Positions 46,491 to 55,860 of a stretch of DNA of 64,000 bases are shown one piece after another. The position numbers were made by a program, and so were the translations under genes. The stretch spans positions 20,367-84,366 of the forward strand of contig JADGFA010000012.1 in NCBI GenBank assembly GCA_016744065.1. Reading direction: 5' to 3'. This DNA comes from Gammaproteobacteria bacterium. GTDB lineage: Bacteria; Pseudomonadota; Gammaproteobacteria; SZUA-229. The notes below the pieces were generated by a model. That model was given only the letters and a program-made list of their open reading frames with translations, did no database searches and had not been told where the DNA came from. Every line of letters begins with the position of its first letter. Within the stretch, counting starts at the first letter, position 1.

Positions 46491-47306
46491 AATGACTTTC
46501 CTCTAAGTCACGCTTCTACCCCCTGTAATGAGGCAGTAATATCAGCTTTTGTAATTAAAGTAATACTTTCTATATACTATATCGACTAACTATTACATTT
46601 CTTAAATTTCCTCTGTACATTTATGACGAATAGAAAAAATAACTACTTTTCAAATACTAAACAATACAGTTACAGACAGCCCTGCCCTGAAACGATAAAT
46701 AAACAATGCAAACAAGTATTTAAAACCTGAATAATACTTGATTAAAAAAGAGCCTTACTTATGAGGCTATTGACTCCAAAATTGACATATTCCTTGCTAC
46801 CTATATAAACAGAAAACAACCAGACTAAAGCCTACTGGCAGTGGTAAACAGCTTTTATGGAGCATATGACCTGATTCACCTGAACGCTTTAATTACCCAG
46901 CCTGGCTATCTGGCCAGCTATAATGATTTAACTGCATCTGATCTGATGAGCATTTTCTGATACCTGCTGGTAAACTAAAACGGATAGATAAACTTCTACC
47001 TCGCTATTATTAAAACGACAAGGTTACACGCATATAGTCCTGCCCAAACCTCGGCAACAGGACTCCTACCCATTCTATATTACCCTCAACAAAGAAGGCA
47101 AAAGCACCCAAAAACCATGCAAGGTAACACCCAGACATATAGTAATCAACGATATAGAGCCACTTCTCCTGAAAGTCATCAGCATTTATCACCATATTAC
47201 TAGCTGAAAAAACATCAGATGTGGTCTATATAATAACAAATGTATTAAGAATCACTTTTCAGCTTTTATAAAACAATAATAAAATTATATTTTAGAGGTT
47301 CAATTA
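46491..47306. other. 816-bp intergenic region with coding remnants
   Basis: No intact gene is supported. Around 46850-46960 a plus-strand frame reads FYGAYDLIHLNALITQPGYL and stops. Near 47006-47211 another frame reads LLLKRQGYTHIVLPKP onward, without a start codon. These look like pieces of a lost gene. A minus-strand stem AGCCT/AGGCT followed by CTTTTTT (46749-46774) resembles a terminator. A promoter-like sequence at 46782-46809 is listed separately. No riboswitch consensus was recognised. Confidence 0.35.
46782..46809 (+). promoter_or_regulatory. Near-consensus sigma70 promoter
   Basis: TTGACA (46782-46787) and TATAAA (46804-46809) are 16 bases apart. Transcription would start near 46816 and run through a remnant region toward the chemoreceptor gene at 47307, giving a leader of about 490 bases or a separate RNA. 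Confidence 0.45.
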
Positions 47307-49340
47307 ATGGGCATACTCAATAAGCTTCCCCTGAGAAAACAGATATGGGCTGGTTTTATCAGCATCATGCTGCTCATTATACTGGTCGCATCAATCTCAT
47401 TCTTTAGATTATTGCAGGTACAAAGCCAGGCAACCAGTATTGCGGATTACTCTCAACCCGCCATGCTATCAGCCCTGACGCTTAAAGAGCATATGCAGTC
47501 TACCACCAGCCTTATGGGGCTTTATATTATTAATAAAACACCTGAATATGCCAGGAAATTTACTCTGAGTGTAGAGGACCTGCAAAAATCATTACAGGAA
47601 TACAGTGAGCTACCTGCTGTTCAACAAGACCCAAAGATGCAGGAAGACACCCAGACGCTTAAAAAACTAGTTAACCAGTTCATTACTCATCAGGAAAAAA
47701 TTGATTACCTGAATAAGAATTTTATTGAAAACTACCCTGGTATGAAAATAGCTAATGTAGAAATTAACCCAAGACACCAGGAAACATTACAGATATTTAC
47801 AGAAATGATTGATTCTGAATTTGACGAAAGCTCAACTAACGCACGTCGTAAATACCTGCAAAAAATTAATAATGCAAGACAAAACTGGATGAATATCGTC
47901 GCATTACTACGGACTTTTTTAGCTAATCCAAATTTAGCACGCACAGATCAGCTCAATTTATACATAGAACAACATGAAAATTTAATGAATGAACTGACCG
48001 CACAGTCAGATTTTTTCACCTTTGAGCAGGAAGAAGGTATACCCAGATTAAATAAAATATCCAAAGACTATTTTAAACATATAAATAATATCTTTAATAT
48101 ATTAAAGAATAATCAATGGCGTGCAGATGTAAGTTTAATAAAACATGAAATCAGCCCATTAATGAACCAAATCAGCACTCAGATAGACAATATGATTGAC
48201 TATCAAAAAATACAGGTTGAATCAGGTAATCAAGAATTAATTTCAAAAACAAAAAGTACCCTGAGCCTGATTGCTACTGTTCTGGTCATTTCGCTATTAA
48301 CTGGATTTATCACCGCACAAATAACATGCAAGCAAATAAATACCGTTGTTCTTGAAATAAATAACATACTAAAGAATATACTGAATGGCGATTTTTCTTT
48401 ACATATGAACGAAAATCGCGCTGGCGATATAGGTCGCCTGGCACAAACAGTTAATCAGTTTAGTGAAAAATTAAAATCAATCGTTACTGGAATTCAGTCC
48501 TCTGTATCAGAATTACACGGTACCTCTAATAACCTGATATCCGTTACTAAAATAACGACCGAAAATATAATGCAGCAAAATAAAGAAACTGAACTGGTTT
48601 CAACGGCTGCTGAAGAAATGTCATTAACATCCAAAGAAGTTGCTAAAAACACGTCTACTGCTTCTGAATCGGCAAAACATGCAAACAATGACGCTCAATC
48701 CGGATCAGATAAATCCAATGCGGCATTAAAAGGTATGAATCATTTAATTCAAAACCTGGATAATTCCGCCACGGTAATACAATCCCTGCAGGAAGACACC
48801 AACAATATTAGTATGGTACTCGATGTTATCCGTGATATCTCTGAACAAACCAACCTGCTGGCACTTAATGCCGCAATTGAAGCTGCTCGTGCAGGTGAAC
48901 AAGGTAGAGGTTTTGCTGTTGTTGCTGATGAGGTGCGTACCCTGGCCAGCCGGACACAGGACTCAACTGATCAAATTAAAGAGTTAATAGATCGTCTGCA
49001 AGCTGGCGCAGATAACGCCGTTAACGTGATGGCGTCATCAATAGAAGAGGCAAACAGTAACAGCTCACAGGTTGGTGAGGTAGCAAGTTCACTCGATAAA
49101 ATTAAATCCGAAATTAACAATATTAATAATATTTTAGATCAGGTGGCCTCAGCAAGTGCACAGCAAAGCATTACCTCTAATGAAATCGCCAGTAATATTG
49201 CCTCAATCAGCACCATTGCTGAAAAGACCTCTCTTAGTACTGAATCATTACATACAGCAGAAACAGAGCTAGGTAATGTAACGGTTAGGTTAGACGATAT
49301 TATTTCTGTATTTAAACCTGATGATACTGATATTAATTGA
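47307..49340 (+). CDS. Methyl-accepting chemotaxis protein
   Basis: A 677-residue transmembrane chemoreceptor. Helices at about 14-33 and 325-345 bracket a 290-residue helical periplasmic sensor without Cys or a known ligand motif. A HAMP region follows ([20 protein letters not shown]). The cytoplasmic signalling tip is canonical, with [20 protein letters not shown] then [19 protein letters not shown]. There is no C-terminal CheR-binding pentapeptide. AGAGG precedes the ATG at good spacing. The gene stands alone, with the chemotaxis kinase genes elsewhere. Confidence 0.94.
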   Translation: MGILNKLPLRKQIWAGFISIMLLIILVASISFFRLLQVQSQATSIADYSQPAMLSALTLKEHMQSTTSLMGLYIINKTPEYARKFTLSVEDLQKSLQEYSELPAVQQDPKMQEDTQTLKKLVNQFITHQEKIDYLNKNFIENYPGMKIANVEINPRHQETLQIFTEMIDSEFDESSTNARRKYLQKINNARQNWMNIVALLRTFLANPNLARTDQLNLYIEQHENLMNELTAQSDFFTFEQEEGIPRLNKISKDYFKHINNIFNILKNNQWRADVSLIKHEISPLMNQISTQIDNMIDYQKIQVESGNQELISKTKSTLSLIATVLVISLLTGFITAQITCKQINTVVLEINNILKNILNGDFSLHMNENRAGDIGRLAQTVNQFSEKLKSIVTGIQSSVSELHGTSNNLISVTKITTENIMQQNKETELVSTAAEEMSLTSKEVAKNTSTASESAKHANNDAQSGSDKSNAALKGMNHLIQNLDNSATVIQSLQEDTNNISMVLDVIRDISEQTNLLALNAAIEAARAGEQGRGFAVVADEVRTLASRTQDSTDQIKELIDRLQAGADNAVNVMASSIEEANSNSSQVGEVASSLDKIKSEINNINNILDQVASASAQQSITSNEIASNIASISTIAEKTSLSTESLHTAETELGNVTVRLDDIISVFKPDDTDIN

Positions 49341-49360
49341 TCCAGCCCGCTCTGTATAAT

Positions 49361-49386
49361 ATGCAGCATACGACCGTATGCTGCAT
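49361..49386 (+). terminator. Palindromic hairpin after the chemoreceptor gene
   Basis: ATGCAGCATAC (49361-49371) and GTATGCTGCAT (49376-49386) form a perfect 11-bp stem with a 4-base loop, 20 bases past the chemoreceptor stop. There is no T-tract, so termination strength is uncertain. Confidence 0.5.
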
Positions 49387-49454
49387 AACAAAGCCACCTA
49401 TCCATTTGAAATATAAGAAATTAATAGAAATACCTTCTAAATTAATCAGCTAAA

Positions 49455-49496
49455 TTGATCTTAATCAATACGCCATATGGCACATATTAATATATT
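49455..49496 (+). promoter_or_regulatory. FNR-type box and -10 element of a predicted class II promoter
   Basis: TTGAT-CTTA-ATCAA at 49455-49468 matches the FNR consensus exactly. A TATATT hexamer at 49491-49496 places the expected start near 49503, so the box would be centred at about -41.5, the class II activator position. The next gene begins at 49572. Confidence 0.6.
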
Positions 49497-49571
49497 AGAT
49501 ACATATATTTAACCACTAGCCAGAACGTTATTCTTCAATCTTCTGGTTGATTCTACGGAGTGTTATTAGAA

Positions 49572-49805
49572 ATGTCTGATACTGTGTTACAGAAATTTAA
49601 GCGTATTTTCCGAATCAATATGCTAATTGGCCTTATCATTACTGTTGCTGCAACCTATATGATTATTACAGGTTCATATGATGGCATCGAGTCAAGACAA
49701 TCGACTGAAGCGATACTGGGCTGGACTGCAATAGCAGGCGTGCTTTATACCGTAAGCTTCTGGTTTGCCTGCATGTTCAGGAAACAATTCTTTCATAAGG
49801 ACTAA
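49572..49805 (+). CDS. Small two-helix membrane protein
   Basis: A 77-residue protein with two hydrophobic helices (INMLIGLIITVAATYMIITG, and AGVLYTVSFWFACMF). They are separated by the loop SYDGIESRQSTEAILGW, and the tail is basic (RKQFFHKD). I start at the ATG at 49572; a GTG at 49560 would add four residues, and GGAG lies 11 bases before the ATG. No family is recognised. It lies 104 bp after a consensus FNR box with class II geometry, so it is probably induced when oxygen is low. A terminator hairpin follows at 49819-49860, giving a one-gene unit. Confidence 0.7.
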   Translation: MSDTVLQKFKRIFRINMLIGLIITVAATYMIITGSYDGIESRQSTEAILGWTAIAGVLYTVSFWFACMFRKQFFHKD

Positions 49806-49818
49806 TTTCAGCGGGATT

Positions 49819-49860
49819 GCCCCCATGCTGGATTAACCCCACATAATCCAGCGTGAGGGC
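49819..49860 (+). terminator. Hairpin terminator of the small membrane protein gene
   Basis: GCCCCCATGCTGGATTA (49819-49835) pairs with TAATCCAGCGTGAGGGC (49844-49860), a 17-bp stem with two weak positions and an 8-base loop, 14 bases after the stop. AATATTTATAT follows. Confidence 0.75.
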
Positions 49861-49920
49861 AATATTTATATACGGAAGTGCAACACTATCCGGGACAATT
49901 CAGGTAAACATCAATATTAT

Positions 49921-49949
49921 TTGACACATTAAATTTATCAATTCAAAAT
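49921..49949 (+). promoter_or_regulatory. Predicted sbcB promoter
   Basis: A perfect -35 TTGACA (49921-49926) is 17 bases from CAAAAT (49944-49949), a four-of-six match to the -10 consensus, 33 bases before the sbcB ATG. Confidence 0.4.
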
Positions 49950-49982
49950 CATATCCACCGTAATAATATAAAAATATTAATC

Positions 49983-51431
49983 ATGCATTCTCCAAGCCTC
50001 TACTGGTACGATTACGAAACCTTCGGTATAGATCCCAGAACAGATCGAATAGCCCAGTTTGCTGGTATTCGCACGGATATGAATTTCAACATCATAGATG
50101 AGCCTGTTAATATTTACTGTAAAGCAAGCGACGACATTTTACCTAACCCTGATGCCTGCCTGATAACAGGTATCACTCCTCAGAAAACATTTGAAACAGG
50201 GCTGGTTGAAGCTGAATTTATACGCAAGATTGAAAATCAGTTTGCAACACCCAACACCTGTGTCACCGGCTTTAACAGTATTCGTTTTGATGACGAGTTT
50301 ACTCGCTATAGCCTGTATCGCAATTTTTTTGACCCCTATGCCCGTGAGTGGCAAAACGGCTGTTCACGCTGGGATATTATCGATTTAGTTCGCATAACAC
50401 GGGCCCTTCGACCCGATGGTATTAAATGGCCAGTTGATGAAAATGGTATTGCCAGTAATCGCCTGGAACTCATTACAAAGGCCAATGGTATCAGCCATGA
50501 AGCCGCCCATGATGCATTATCTGATGTATATGCAACAATAGCACTGGCAAAATTAATAAAAGATAAACAACCTAAACTATTTAATTTTGTATTCGAAAAT
50601 AAAAATAAACAGAAAATTTCGAAGATACTGAATTTATATAAACCTGAGGTTGTGTTACATACATCAGGTATGTATCCATCCACTATCTGTAATACCACCG
50701 TTGTCTACCCTCTGGCACAACATCCAACAAATAAAAATGGCATTATTGTTTTTGATTTACGTTACTCCCCTGAGGATTTAAAAAACCTTAATGCCGATGA
50801 AATTATTGAACGACTATATACCCCTGGAGATCAGCTACCTGAGGGTGTTAAACGTATCCCACTTAAAACCATACATATCAATAAATGCCCAGTAGTTGCA
50901 CCTGTTAGCACACTGGACAAAATGTCTGCCGAACGAACTGAAATTAATCAGCAACAATACCTGGAACACCTGAAAGCACTACAGGAAATACCTGATCTAA
51001 ATGAAAAATTAAATAAAATATACAACCATAACCCTTTTACACCCGAAACAGACCCGGATAAAAGCTTATACAGTGGTGGTTTCTTTAGCCCAGACGACAG
51101 AAAACGCATGAATGATTTACGCCAGTTAAATGAAACTGAACTGGCAAATGCTGATTTTAATTTTAAAGACAAGCGCATACCTGAAATGCTATTCAGGTAC
51201 CGTGCTCGCAACTACCCAAACAGTTTAAATCATGCCGAAAAAATAAAATGGGATGATTATCGGAAAAATAAATTCACTGATAGTGAAACCAGGAATAATC
51301 TGAATCTGGAATCATATAATCAGTTATTAGTAGAATATTTAGAAAATAACGAAGCGGATGAAAACAAAAAAAAGATACTGCTTGAACTTCAAGCATGGGG
51401 GAAATCAATTACACAAGGACTTAACCTTTAG
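49983..51431 (+). CDS. sbcB: Exodeoxyribonuclease I SbcB
   Basis: ExoI degrades single-stranded DNA 3' to 5' and acts in recombination and mismatch repair, with SSB as partner. The 482-residue protein has the DnaQ-fold catalytic residues in YDYETFGIDPRTDRIAQFAG (Asp10, Glu12), NSIRFDDEFTRYSLYRNFFD and HDALSDVYAT. The later SH3-like and helical regions have LYSGGFFSPDDR and FRYRARNYP, which are diagnostic for SbcB. Length is close to E. coli ExoI (475). Confidence 0.95.
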   Translation: MHSPSLYWYDYETFGIDPRTDRIAQFAGIRTDMNFNIIDEPVNIYCKASDDILPNPDACLITGITPQKTFETGLVEAEFIRKIENQFATPNTCVTGFNSIRFDDEFTRYSLYRNFFDPYAREWQNGCSRWDIIDLVRITRALRPDGIKWPVDENGIASNRLELITKANGISHEAAHDALSDVYATIALAKLIKDKQPKLFNFVFENKNKQKISKILNLYKPEVVLHTSGMYPSTICNTTVVYPLAQHPTNKNGIIVFDLRYSPEDLKNLNADEIIERLYTPGDQLPEGVKRIPLKTIHINKCPVVAPVSTLDKMSAERTEINQQQYLEHLKALQEIPDLNEKLNKIYNHNPFTPETDPDKSLYSGGFFSPDDRKRMNDLRQLNETELANADFNFKDKRIPEMLFRYRARNYPNSLNHAEKIKWDDYRKNKFTDSETRNNLNLESYNQLLVEYLENNEADENKKKILLELQAWGKSITQGLNL

Positions 51432-51546
51432 CTTCCGTATTAATGATTATGACAGACTGAGAATAAAAACAGGACTGAGCTTGAGCTCCCTCAGCACCTC
51501 CCAGAATGATATTACCCTTACAGCTTTAACTGAGTAATAGACTAAA

Positions 51547-51864
51547 TCAACTATCCTGTATTTTATTCATTATCTCACTAAGCGTATAAAACTGACCATT
51601 ACGCATGAAACCGGCAATAATTTCATCTTTTAGTGTGAGCGCGATACCCCTGTCATCTTTTTCATTTATCCAGCATTCAGGTAAACCATCAAATAAATGC
51701 ATGACAGATAAGTCACCATTTTGATCCTGAGATAAATGAACCTGATGATTCTGTAAATTTTTAAATGCAGGCATAAATCCAAAGCTAATATCGCTAAAGA
51801 CAATACCATTAAACTGATGATATACACCCTGCTGTCGAACGGCCTGATGATGTGACATATACAT
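51547..51864 (-). CDS. Conserved hypothetical protein, 105 residues
   Basis: A small soluble protein with no signal or membrane helix. It contains FGFMPAFKNLQNHQVHLS, LFDGLPECW and DEIIAGFMRNGQFYTLSEIM, a pattern I have the impression of seeing in other proteobacterial hypothetical proteins, but I cannot name the family. ATGs at 51864 and 51858 are both possible starts; neither has a clear ribosome site. It lies 84 bp past the last gene of the MCE operon on the same strand, so it may or may not share that transcript. Confidence 0.6.
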   Translation of the reverse strand: MYMSHHQAVRQQGVYHQFNGIVFSDISFGFMPAFKNLQNHQVHLSQDQNGDLSVMHLFDGLPECWINEKDDRGIALTLKDEIIAGFMRNGQFYTLSEIMNKIQDS

Positions 51865-51948
51865 TTATTAAACCCAACGCTAATAAGTTACATTCCACTG
51901 TATCGGCCAGAACATATTTTTCTTTAATTTCAATTCAGATAAATCTAT

Positions 51949-52542
51949 TTATTTTTTATTCTGGAGATCCTCTACCAGTTCACTGGATATTCGCTCTAAG
52001 GCTGTTCCAAAGAGCTCAGCAGTGGCGTGCATACCCTTTGTAGACACTTTTTCATTGAAATGGTAGCGTTTAGTCCAGAAGTAATCTGAAGCATGACCAG
52101 TTCGTACAGACACCTCAAGCGCAACGTCGATACCGACACTCTGAGCATCTATAATTCGTTCAAAATGAATAATGCGAGTATCTATAATAAGATCAGGCCG
52201 ATTTTCTGATACATCACGGCTAACCTGAGCCGCCAGACCACTTGATTGCATCCCCTGGTATAAAGCTCTGTGAACAAGCTCCGCAGGTGTAGTCGCCCAG
52301 AAACTATAATGATAGCGCTGAAGCTCCAGTGGTTTATCACGCTCAATAAATAAAATAGCTCGCTCATGATATAAGCCTGTGGACTTCACCAGCTTAATTA
52401 CAATATTCTTATACAATACAGGTTGAGGGCCGAGTATTACTTCAGGTAAACGATAAAAGTGATCCTGAGGTGCAGAGCCACTACCCAAACTACAGGATTC
52501 GGAACTCATTGCCAAAAATAATAACAAAATTAATCGATACAT
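51949..52542 (-). CDS. PqiC/DUF330-type transport auxiliary lipoprotein
   Basis: Last gene of the MCE operon. The 197 residues have a hydrophobic signal and Cys17 in SSESCSLG; the residues before Cys are a poor lipobox, so lipidation is probable but not certain. The body follows the DUF330 pattern: HFYRLPEV, IVIKLVKSTGLYHERAILF, LELQRYHYSFWATTPAELVH, LIIDTRIIHFER and TSKGMHATAELFGTALERIS. PqiC-like proteins sit in the outer membrane and connect to MCE complexes. It lies 9 bp after the MCE protein gene. Confidence 0.85.
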   Translation of the reverse strand: MYRLILLLFLAMSSESCSLGSGSAPQDHFYRLPEVILGPQPVLYKNIVIKLVKSTGLYHERAILFIERDKPLELQRYHYSFWATTPAELVHRALYQGMQSSGLAAQVSRDVSENRPDLIIDTRIIHFERIIDAQSVGIDVALEVSVRTGHASDYFWTKRYHFNEKVSTKGMHATAELFGTALERISSELVEDLQNKK

Positions 52543-52551
52543 TTATATACC

Positions 52552-53406
52552 TTACTTATCTACAGGCGCTTTACCACCCAGTAATACACCCGGATTATTA
52601 CGTAACTCACGAGTAAATTCATTCATATTCTGGCTGCTCGCATCCAGATTATACATAACGGATTCTATACGCCCAGAAATCACATCGATGGATTTTTTAA
52701 GCTCTATCACGGTATAACGAATATCTTCACTATTATCATTTAAAATTAAATCGGTTCTTGTCAATATACTATCTAGCTGGTTATTTATTCTTGTAAAACC
52801 TGTGGCCAGTTCAGATAAACTCTTGCTAGCTGAATCAGCATGTTTAAATAAATTACTGATATGTTGAGTATTTTCATCATTTAGTAAATATGAAATTTTA
52901 TTTGCAGAGTAGTTTAGTTTTGATATTAAATTATTTATATTCTTTGTTGACTGGGGAATAAACTGATTGAGTTCAAGTGCAATCGAATCAACCAGTTCCA
53001 TGATATCGACAGCTTCCGCACTTTTCAGGGTATCACCAGGTGACAAATACTGTTTAGATATACCTTGTGTTATTTCAATTTGTTTATCTGAAATAATAGC
53101 TGGCATCACAATTTGAGCCGTACTATCAGTCGGAATTTTCCAGTCTAACTTAACCTGCAACGTTAATTTATAAATTATTTTCCCCGCATTAATAACAGGT
53201 TCTACACTCTTAACCAAACCTATTTCATACCCACCATAGGTAACAATGATGCCATCCTTTATACCTGTTACTTTATTAAACTCTACATAATATTCATCTG
53301 TATCTGACTGGCCTCCGGTTATTTTATACAACATAGAAAACAACAGTATAAATCCCGCAAGAACAAAGACACCTACCATAAGATAATTTATATTTTCTTT
53401 TTTCAT
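52552..53406 (-). CDS. MCE (MlaD-like) periplasmic lipid-transport protein
   Basis: A 284-residue protein with one N-terminal membrane helix (about 8-27) and a single MCE domain (about 38-115: VEFNKVTGIKDGIIVTYGGY, IGLVKSVEPV, QIVMPAIISDKQIEITQG). A 160-residue helical tail with many Ser/Asn-rich heptads follows. MCE proteins form a hexameric ring that shuttles phospholipids between membranes. The helical tail is longer than in E. coli MlaD (183 residues total), closer to forms where the tails build a periplasmic needle. It sits 8 bp after the ATPase gene. Confidence 0.9.
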   Translation of the reverse strand: MKKENINYLMVGVFVLAGFILLFSMLYKITGGQSDTDEYYVEFNKVTGIKDGIIVTYGGYEIGLVKSVEPVINAGKIIYKLTLQVKLDWKIPTDSTAQIVMPAIISDKQIEITQGISKQYLSPGDTLKSAEAVDIMELVDSIALELNQFIPQSTKNINNLISKLNYSANKISYLLNDENTQHISNLFKHADSASKSLSELATGFTRINNQLDSILTRTDLILNDNSEDIRYTVIELKKSIDVISGRIESVMYNLDASSQNMNEFTRELRNNPGVLLGGKAPVDK

Positions 53407-53414
53407 ATTCTTAA

Positions 53415-54266
53415 CTAATATTTTTTATGATTAACAATATTTGATTTTTCAGATACTAAATCCAGATTTTTCCCTGTTAGTCTCTGCAAATACTCATCGA
53501 CATCAACCATATCACGACGTGGCTGCCTATGAAGCAAATTATAAACACGATGGTTGTCACTGTTTTTTACTTCATCTACAGTGCCGCACATTAATATTTC
53601 ACCGCGATCCAGGATAGTAATTCTATCTGCAATTTTAAACGCACTCTCCAGTTCATGAGTAACCACAACAATACTCATTCCCATCGCATCCCTCAGATTT
53701 AAAATTAACTCATCAAGTTCAGCTGATACAACTGGATCAAGCCCTGCTGAAGGCTCATCAAAAAACAATAATTTGGGATCTAGAATAATGGCCCTTGCAA
53801 GGGCTGCCCGTTTAATCATACCGCCGGATAACTGAGATGGCATTAAATCTTCAAACCCAGCCATATTAACAACTTCCAGTTTCATCTGGCTCATTATACG
53901 CATGGTGTTTACATCAAGATTTGCATGCTCACTTAGAGGCAACTGAATATTTTCAGATACACTCATTGAGCCAAACAAAGCCCCTCCCTGAAACGAAACA
54001 CCGATCTGTTTTTTCATCTGATACAATTGATTCGAGCTCATCTTTGTAATATCTTCACCCAACAACTTTATACTGCCGGAAGTTGGTTTGTTAAGACCTA
54101 ACATATAACGTAACAGGGTACTCTTTCCTGAACCACTACCTCCCATAATGACCATAATTTCGCCTTTATTTACATCAAGGCTGACACCATTGAGTATTTT
54201 CTTACTGCCATAATGAGTAATTAAATCACTGACCTGAATTATTTTTGAGTAGTTATCATTTTGCAT
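53415..54266 (-). CDS. MlaF-like ABC transporter ATPase
   Basis: The ATPase subunit of the MCE transporter. In 283 residues it has Walker A GGSGSGKST (42-50), Q-loop within GVSFQGGALFGSMSV, signature LSGGMIKRAALARA, Walker B LLFFDEPSAGLDP and switch VVVTHELESAFKIADR. The GGALFGSMSV segment and LDPVVSAELDELI are typical of MlaF/MkL. A C-terminal extension past the ATPase core (about 240-283, including RRDMVDVDEYLQRLTG) is present, as in MlaF where it aids dimer contact. The gap to the permease gene is 11 bp. Confidence 0.92.
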   Translation of the reverse strand: MQNDNYSKIIQVSDLITHYGSKKILNGVSLDVNKGEIMVIMGGSGSGKSTLLRYMLGLNKPTSGSIKLLGEDITKMSSNQLYQMKKQIGVSFQGGALFGSMSVSENIQLPLSEHANLDVNTMRIMSQMKLEVVNMAGFEDLMPSQLSGGMIKRAALARAIILDPKLLFFDEPSAGLDPVVSAELDELILNLRDAMGMSIVVVTHELESAFKIADRITILDRGEILMCGTVDEVKNSDNHRVYNLLHRQPRRDMVDVDEYLQRLTGKNLDLVSEKSNIVNHKKY

Positions 54267-54277
54267 AAAAAATCACT

Positions 54278-55069
54278 CTAAATTCGAGTTAGAAAAAAAG
54301 TAAAGATCATATCAGCAATCACTATCAGACTTATCGACATAACAACTGAGCGAGTTGTGGCAAGACCAATACCTTCTGCCCCCCCTTTAACCTGAAATCC
54401 ATTAAGCACACTTACAATAACAATGAGTATGGCAAAAATAATACTTTTTAAAACCCCCTGCATTAAATCAAATGTAGTTATTACATCAAAACTTCGACTC
54501 ATATATATATCTATCGACATACCTAATTCAAACGATGTATATACAGCACCACCGAGTAACCCCATTAAGTCACCAAATATTGTTAATACAGGCATTGCCA
54601 AAAGCATTGCTAAAAGAGCAGGTGCAGCAAGATAACGCACAGGATTAATGCCTATTACCCGTAACGCATCTATTTCCTGAGATTCAACCATGGTTCCAAT
54701 TCGTGCGGCTATAGCAGAACCAGAACGCCCTGCAACAATAATCCCCGTAATTAAGGCTGCAAATTCACGTGTTACTGAAACTGCAATTCCATTAACAACC
54801 TGAGCCTGCGCACCATAAGGCTTTAACGTTTCCAAACCCTGTATTGCCAACATCATACCTACAGAAAAACACAGCACGATTACAATAGGTGCGGCCATTA
54901 CGCCTATTTGAACAGACTGTGTAAAAATCAAATTTAAGCCAACTGCCTGCTTGTTAAGCCATCCCAGGGTCAACCAGTAAACCGACTCAATAAGCAACAT
55001 AAACCCATAACCAACTTCCTCAACTACCCCTATCGCTAACTTCCCCAGTTTTTCAATTTGAAGTTTCAT
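54278..55069 (-). CDS. MlaE-like ABC permease
   Basis: A 263-residue inner-membrane permease of the MlaE family. It has an amphipathic N-terminus, then about five membrane helices. Diagnostic segments are MLAIQGLETLKPYGAQAQVV, REFAALITGIIVAGRSGSAI, AARIGTMVESQEIDALRVIG and INPVRYLAAPALLAMLLAMP. The Glu-rich loop EEIDALR is the coupling region for the ATPase. The STAS gene lies 12 bp upstream, which is notable because STAS protein MlaB binds the ATPase in E. coli. Confidence 0.93.
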   Translation of the reverse strand: MKLQIEKLGKLAIGVVEEVGYGFMLLIESVYWLTLGWLNKQAVGLNLIFTQSVQIGVMAAPIVIVLCFSVGMMLAIQGLETLKPYGAQAQVVNGIAVSVTREFAALITGIIVAGRSGSAIAARIGTMVESQEIDALRVIGINPVRYLAAPALLAMLLAMPVLTIFGDLMGLLGGAVYTSFELGMSIDIYMSRSFDVITTFDLMQGVLKSIIFAILIVIVSVLNGFQVKGGAEGIGLATTRSVVMSISLIVIADMIFTFFLTRI

Positions 55070-55081
55070 TATGTCATTTGC

Positions 55082-55408
55082 TTATAAGCTTTCAATATCT
55101 TCGAGTGAAGCATAAATGGTAAACACCATATCAAGACGAGCTAGCTGCAAGACTTGCAGCGCTGACTCACTTACACCCACTAGGGCAAAATTTAATTTTT
55201 TAGAGCGCGCCATCTGCAGGCCTTCAACCAGGCTGGCCACACCAGAGCTATCTATATACTCAACGAGTGATAAATCAATTAATAAACTTGAATTTTTATT
55301 TATATATTCTAATATTTGTTTTCTAACATTAGGCGACTCATTTAAATCAATTTCACCTGACAGGCTAATAACTGAATAATTAAAATGCTGTGAAACCGGA
55401 TACTTCAT
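55082..55408 (-). CDS. STAS-domain anti-sigma-factor antagonist-like protein (RsbV/MlaB position)
   Basis: A single STAS domain in 108 residues. The phosphoacceptor loop IDLSLVEYIDSSGVASLVEG has Ser54 and Ser55 as in RsbV and SpoIIAA, so it can probably be phosphorylated. E. coli MlaB, which sits in the same operon position and activates the MlaFE complex, is a STAS protein not regulated this way. This gene therefore could serve both as the partner-switch antagonist and as the transporter's STAS subunit. AAGGTG precedes the ATG at good spacing; the kinase gene is 9 bp upstream. Confidence 0.9.
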   Translation of the reverse strand: MKYPVSQHFNYSVISLSGEIDLNESPNVRKQILEYINKNSSLLIDLSLVEYIDSSGVASLVEGLQMARSKKLNFALVGVSESALQVLQLARLDMVFTIYASLEDIESL

Positions 55409-55417
55409 ATAAACACC

Positions 55418-55855
55418 TTATTTTTCATTCATACAACTCGCAACAGGATTATTTAATTTCTTGCGCATTTCAAGCACATTACCTGTGCCACCCGAATTAT
55501 TTTTATACACTACACTATCCATTACTTTGTGAATAATATGCACACCTAATCCACCAGGCCTTATATCCTCAAGGTCTCTTGATTTAATGGAGTTAATATC
55601 AACAGCCTCTGCGAAATCAATTATTTTTATTAAAATATCTTCTTTTTCTTTCCAGAACTCAACAATAATTTCTTCATCATTATCATTGTATGCATGCTGT
55701 ATCACATTCATACAGGCTTCATTAACGGCCATAACCAGACAATCTAAATTCCCTTCAGAACAACCCTGTTTTTTAGCCAATAACCGCACAAACTTACGTA
55801 ACGGCTTCAACATATCTGCTCGTGACAATAAATGAATACGTTCAAGTCGAATCAT
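55418..55855 (-). CDS. RsbW-type anti-sigma factor serine kinase (HATPase)
   Basis: A 145-residue GHKL-fold ATPase. The N-box AVNEACMNVIQHAY has Glu46 and Asn50; a G1-like Asp80 is in IIDFAEAVD (the usual second Gly is Ala), and the G2 box is PGGLGVHIIH (100-109). Such kinases phosphorylate a STAS antagonist and otherwise sequester a target, classically a sigma factor. Here the gene lies between the STAS gene and the phosphatase gene with gaps of 9 and 5 bp, and no sigma factor gene is in the operon. Confidence 0.9.
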   Translation of the reverse strand: MIRLERIHLLSRADMLKPLRKFVRLLAKKQGCSEGNLDCLVMAVNEACMNVIQHAYNDNDEEIIVEFWKEKEDILIKIIDFAEAVDINSIKSRDLEDIRPGGLGVHIIHKVMDSVVYKNNSGGTGNVLEMRKKLNNPVASCMNEK

Positions 55856-55860
55856 TTTAT

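Noticed and set aside
47010..47195. 61-codon minus-strand ORF
   Set aside because: No ribosome site and no recognised family; the region has comparable open stretches in other frames, consistent with a decayed gene.
46810..47306. Cyclic di-GMP riboswitch before the chemoreceptor gene
   Set aside because: The conserved GEMM core sequences are not present.
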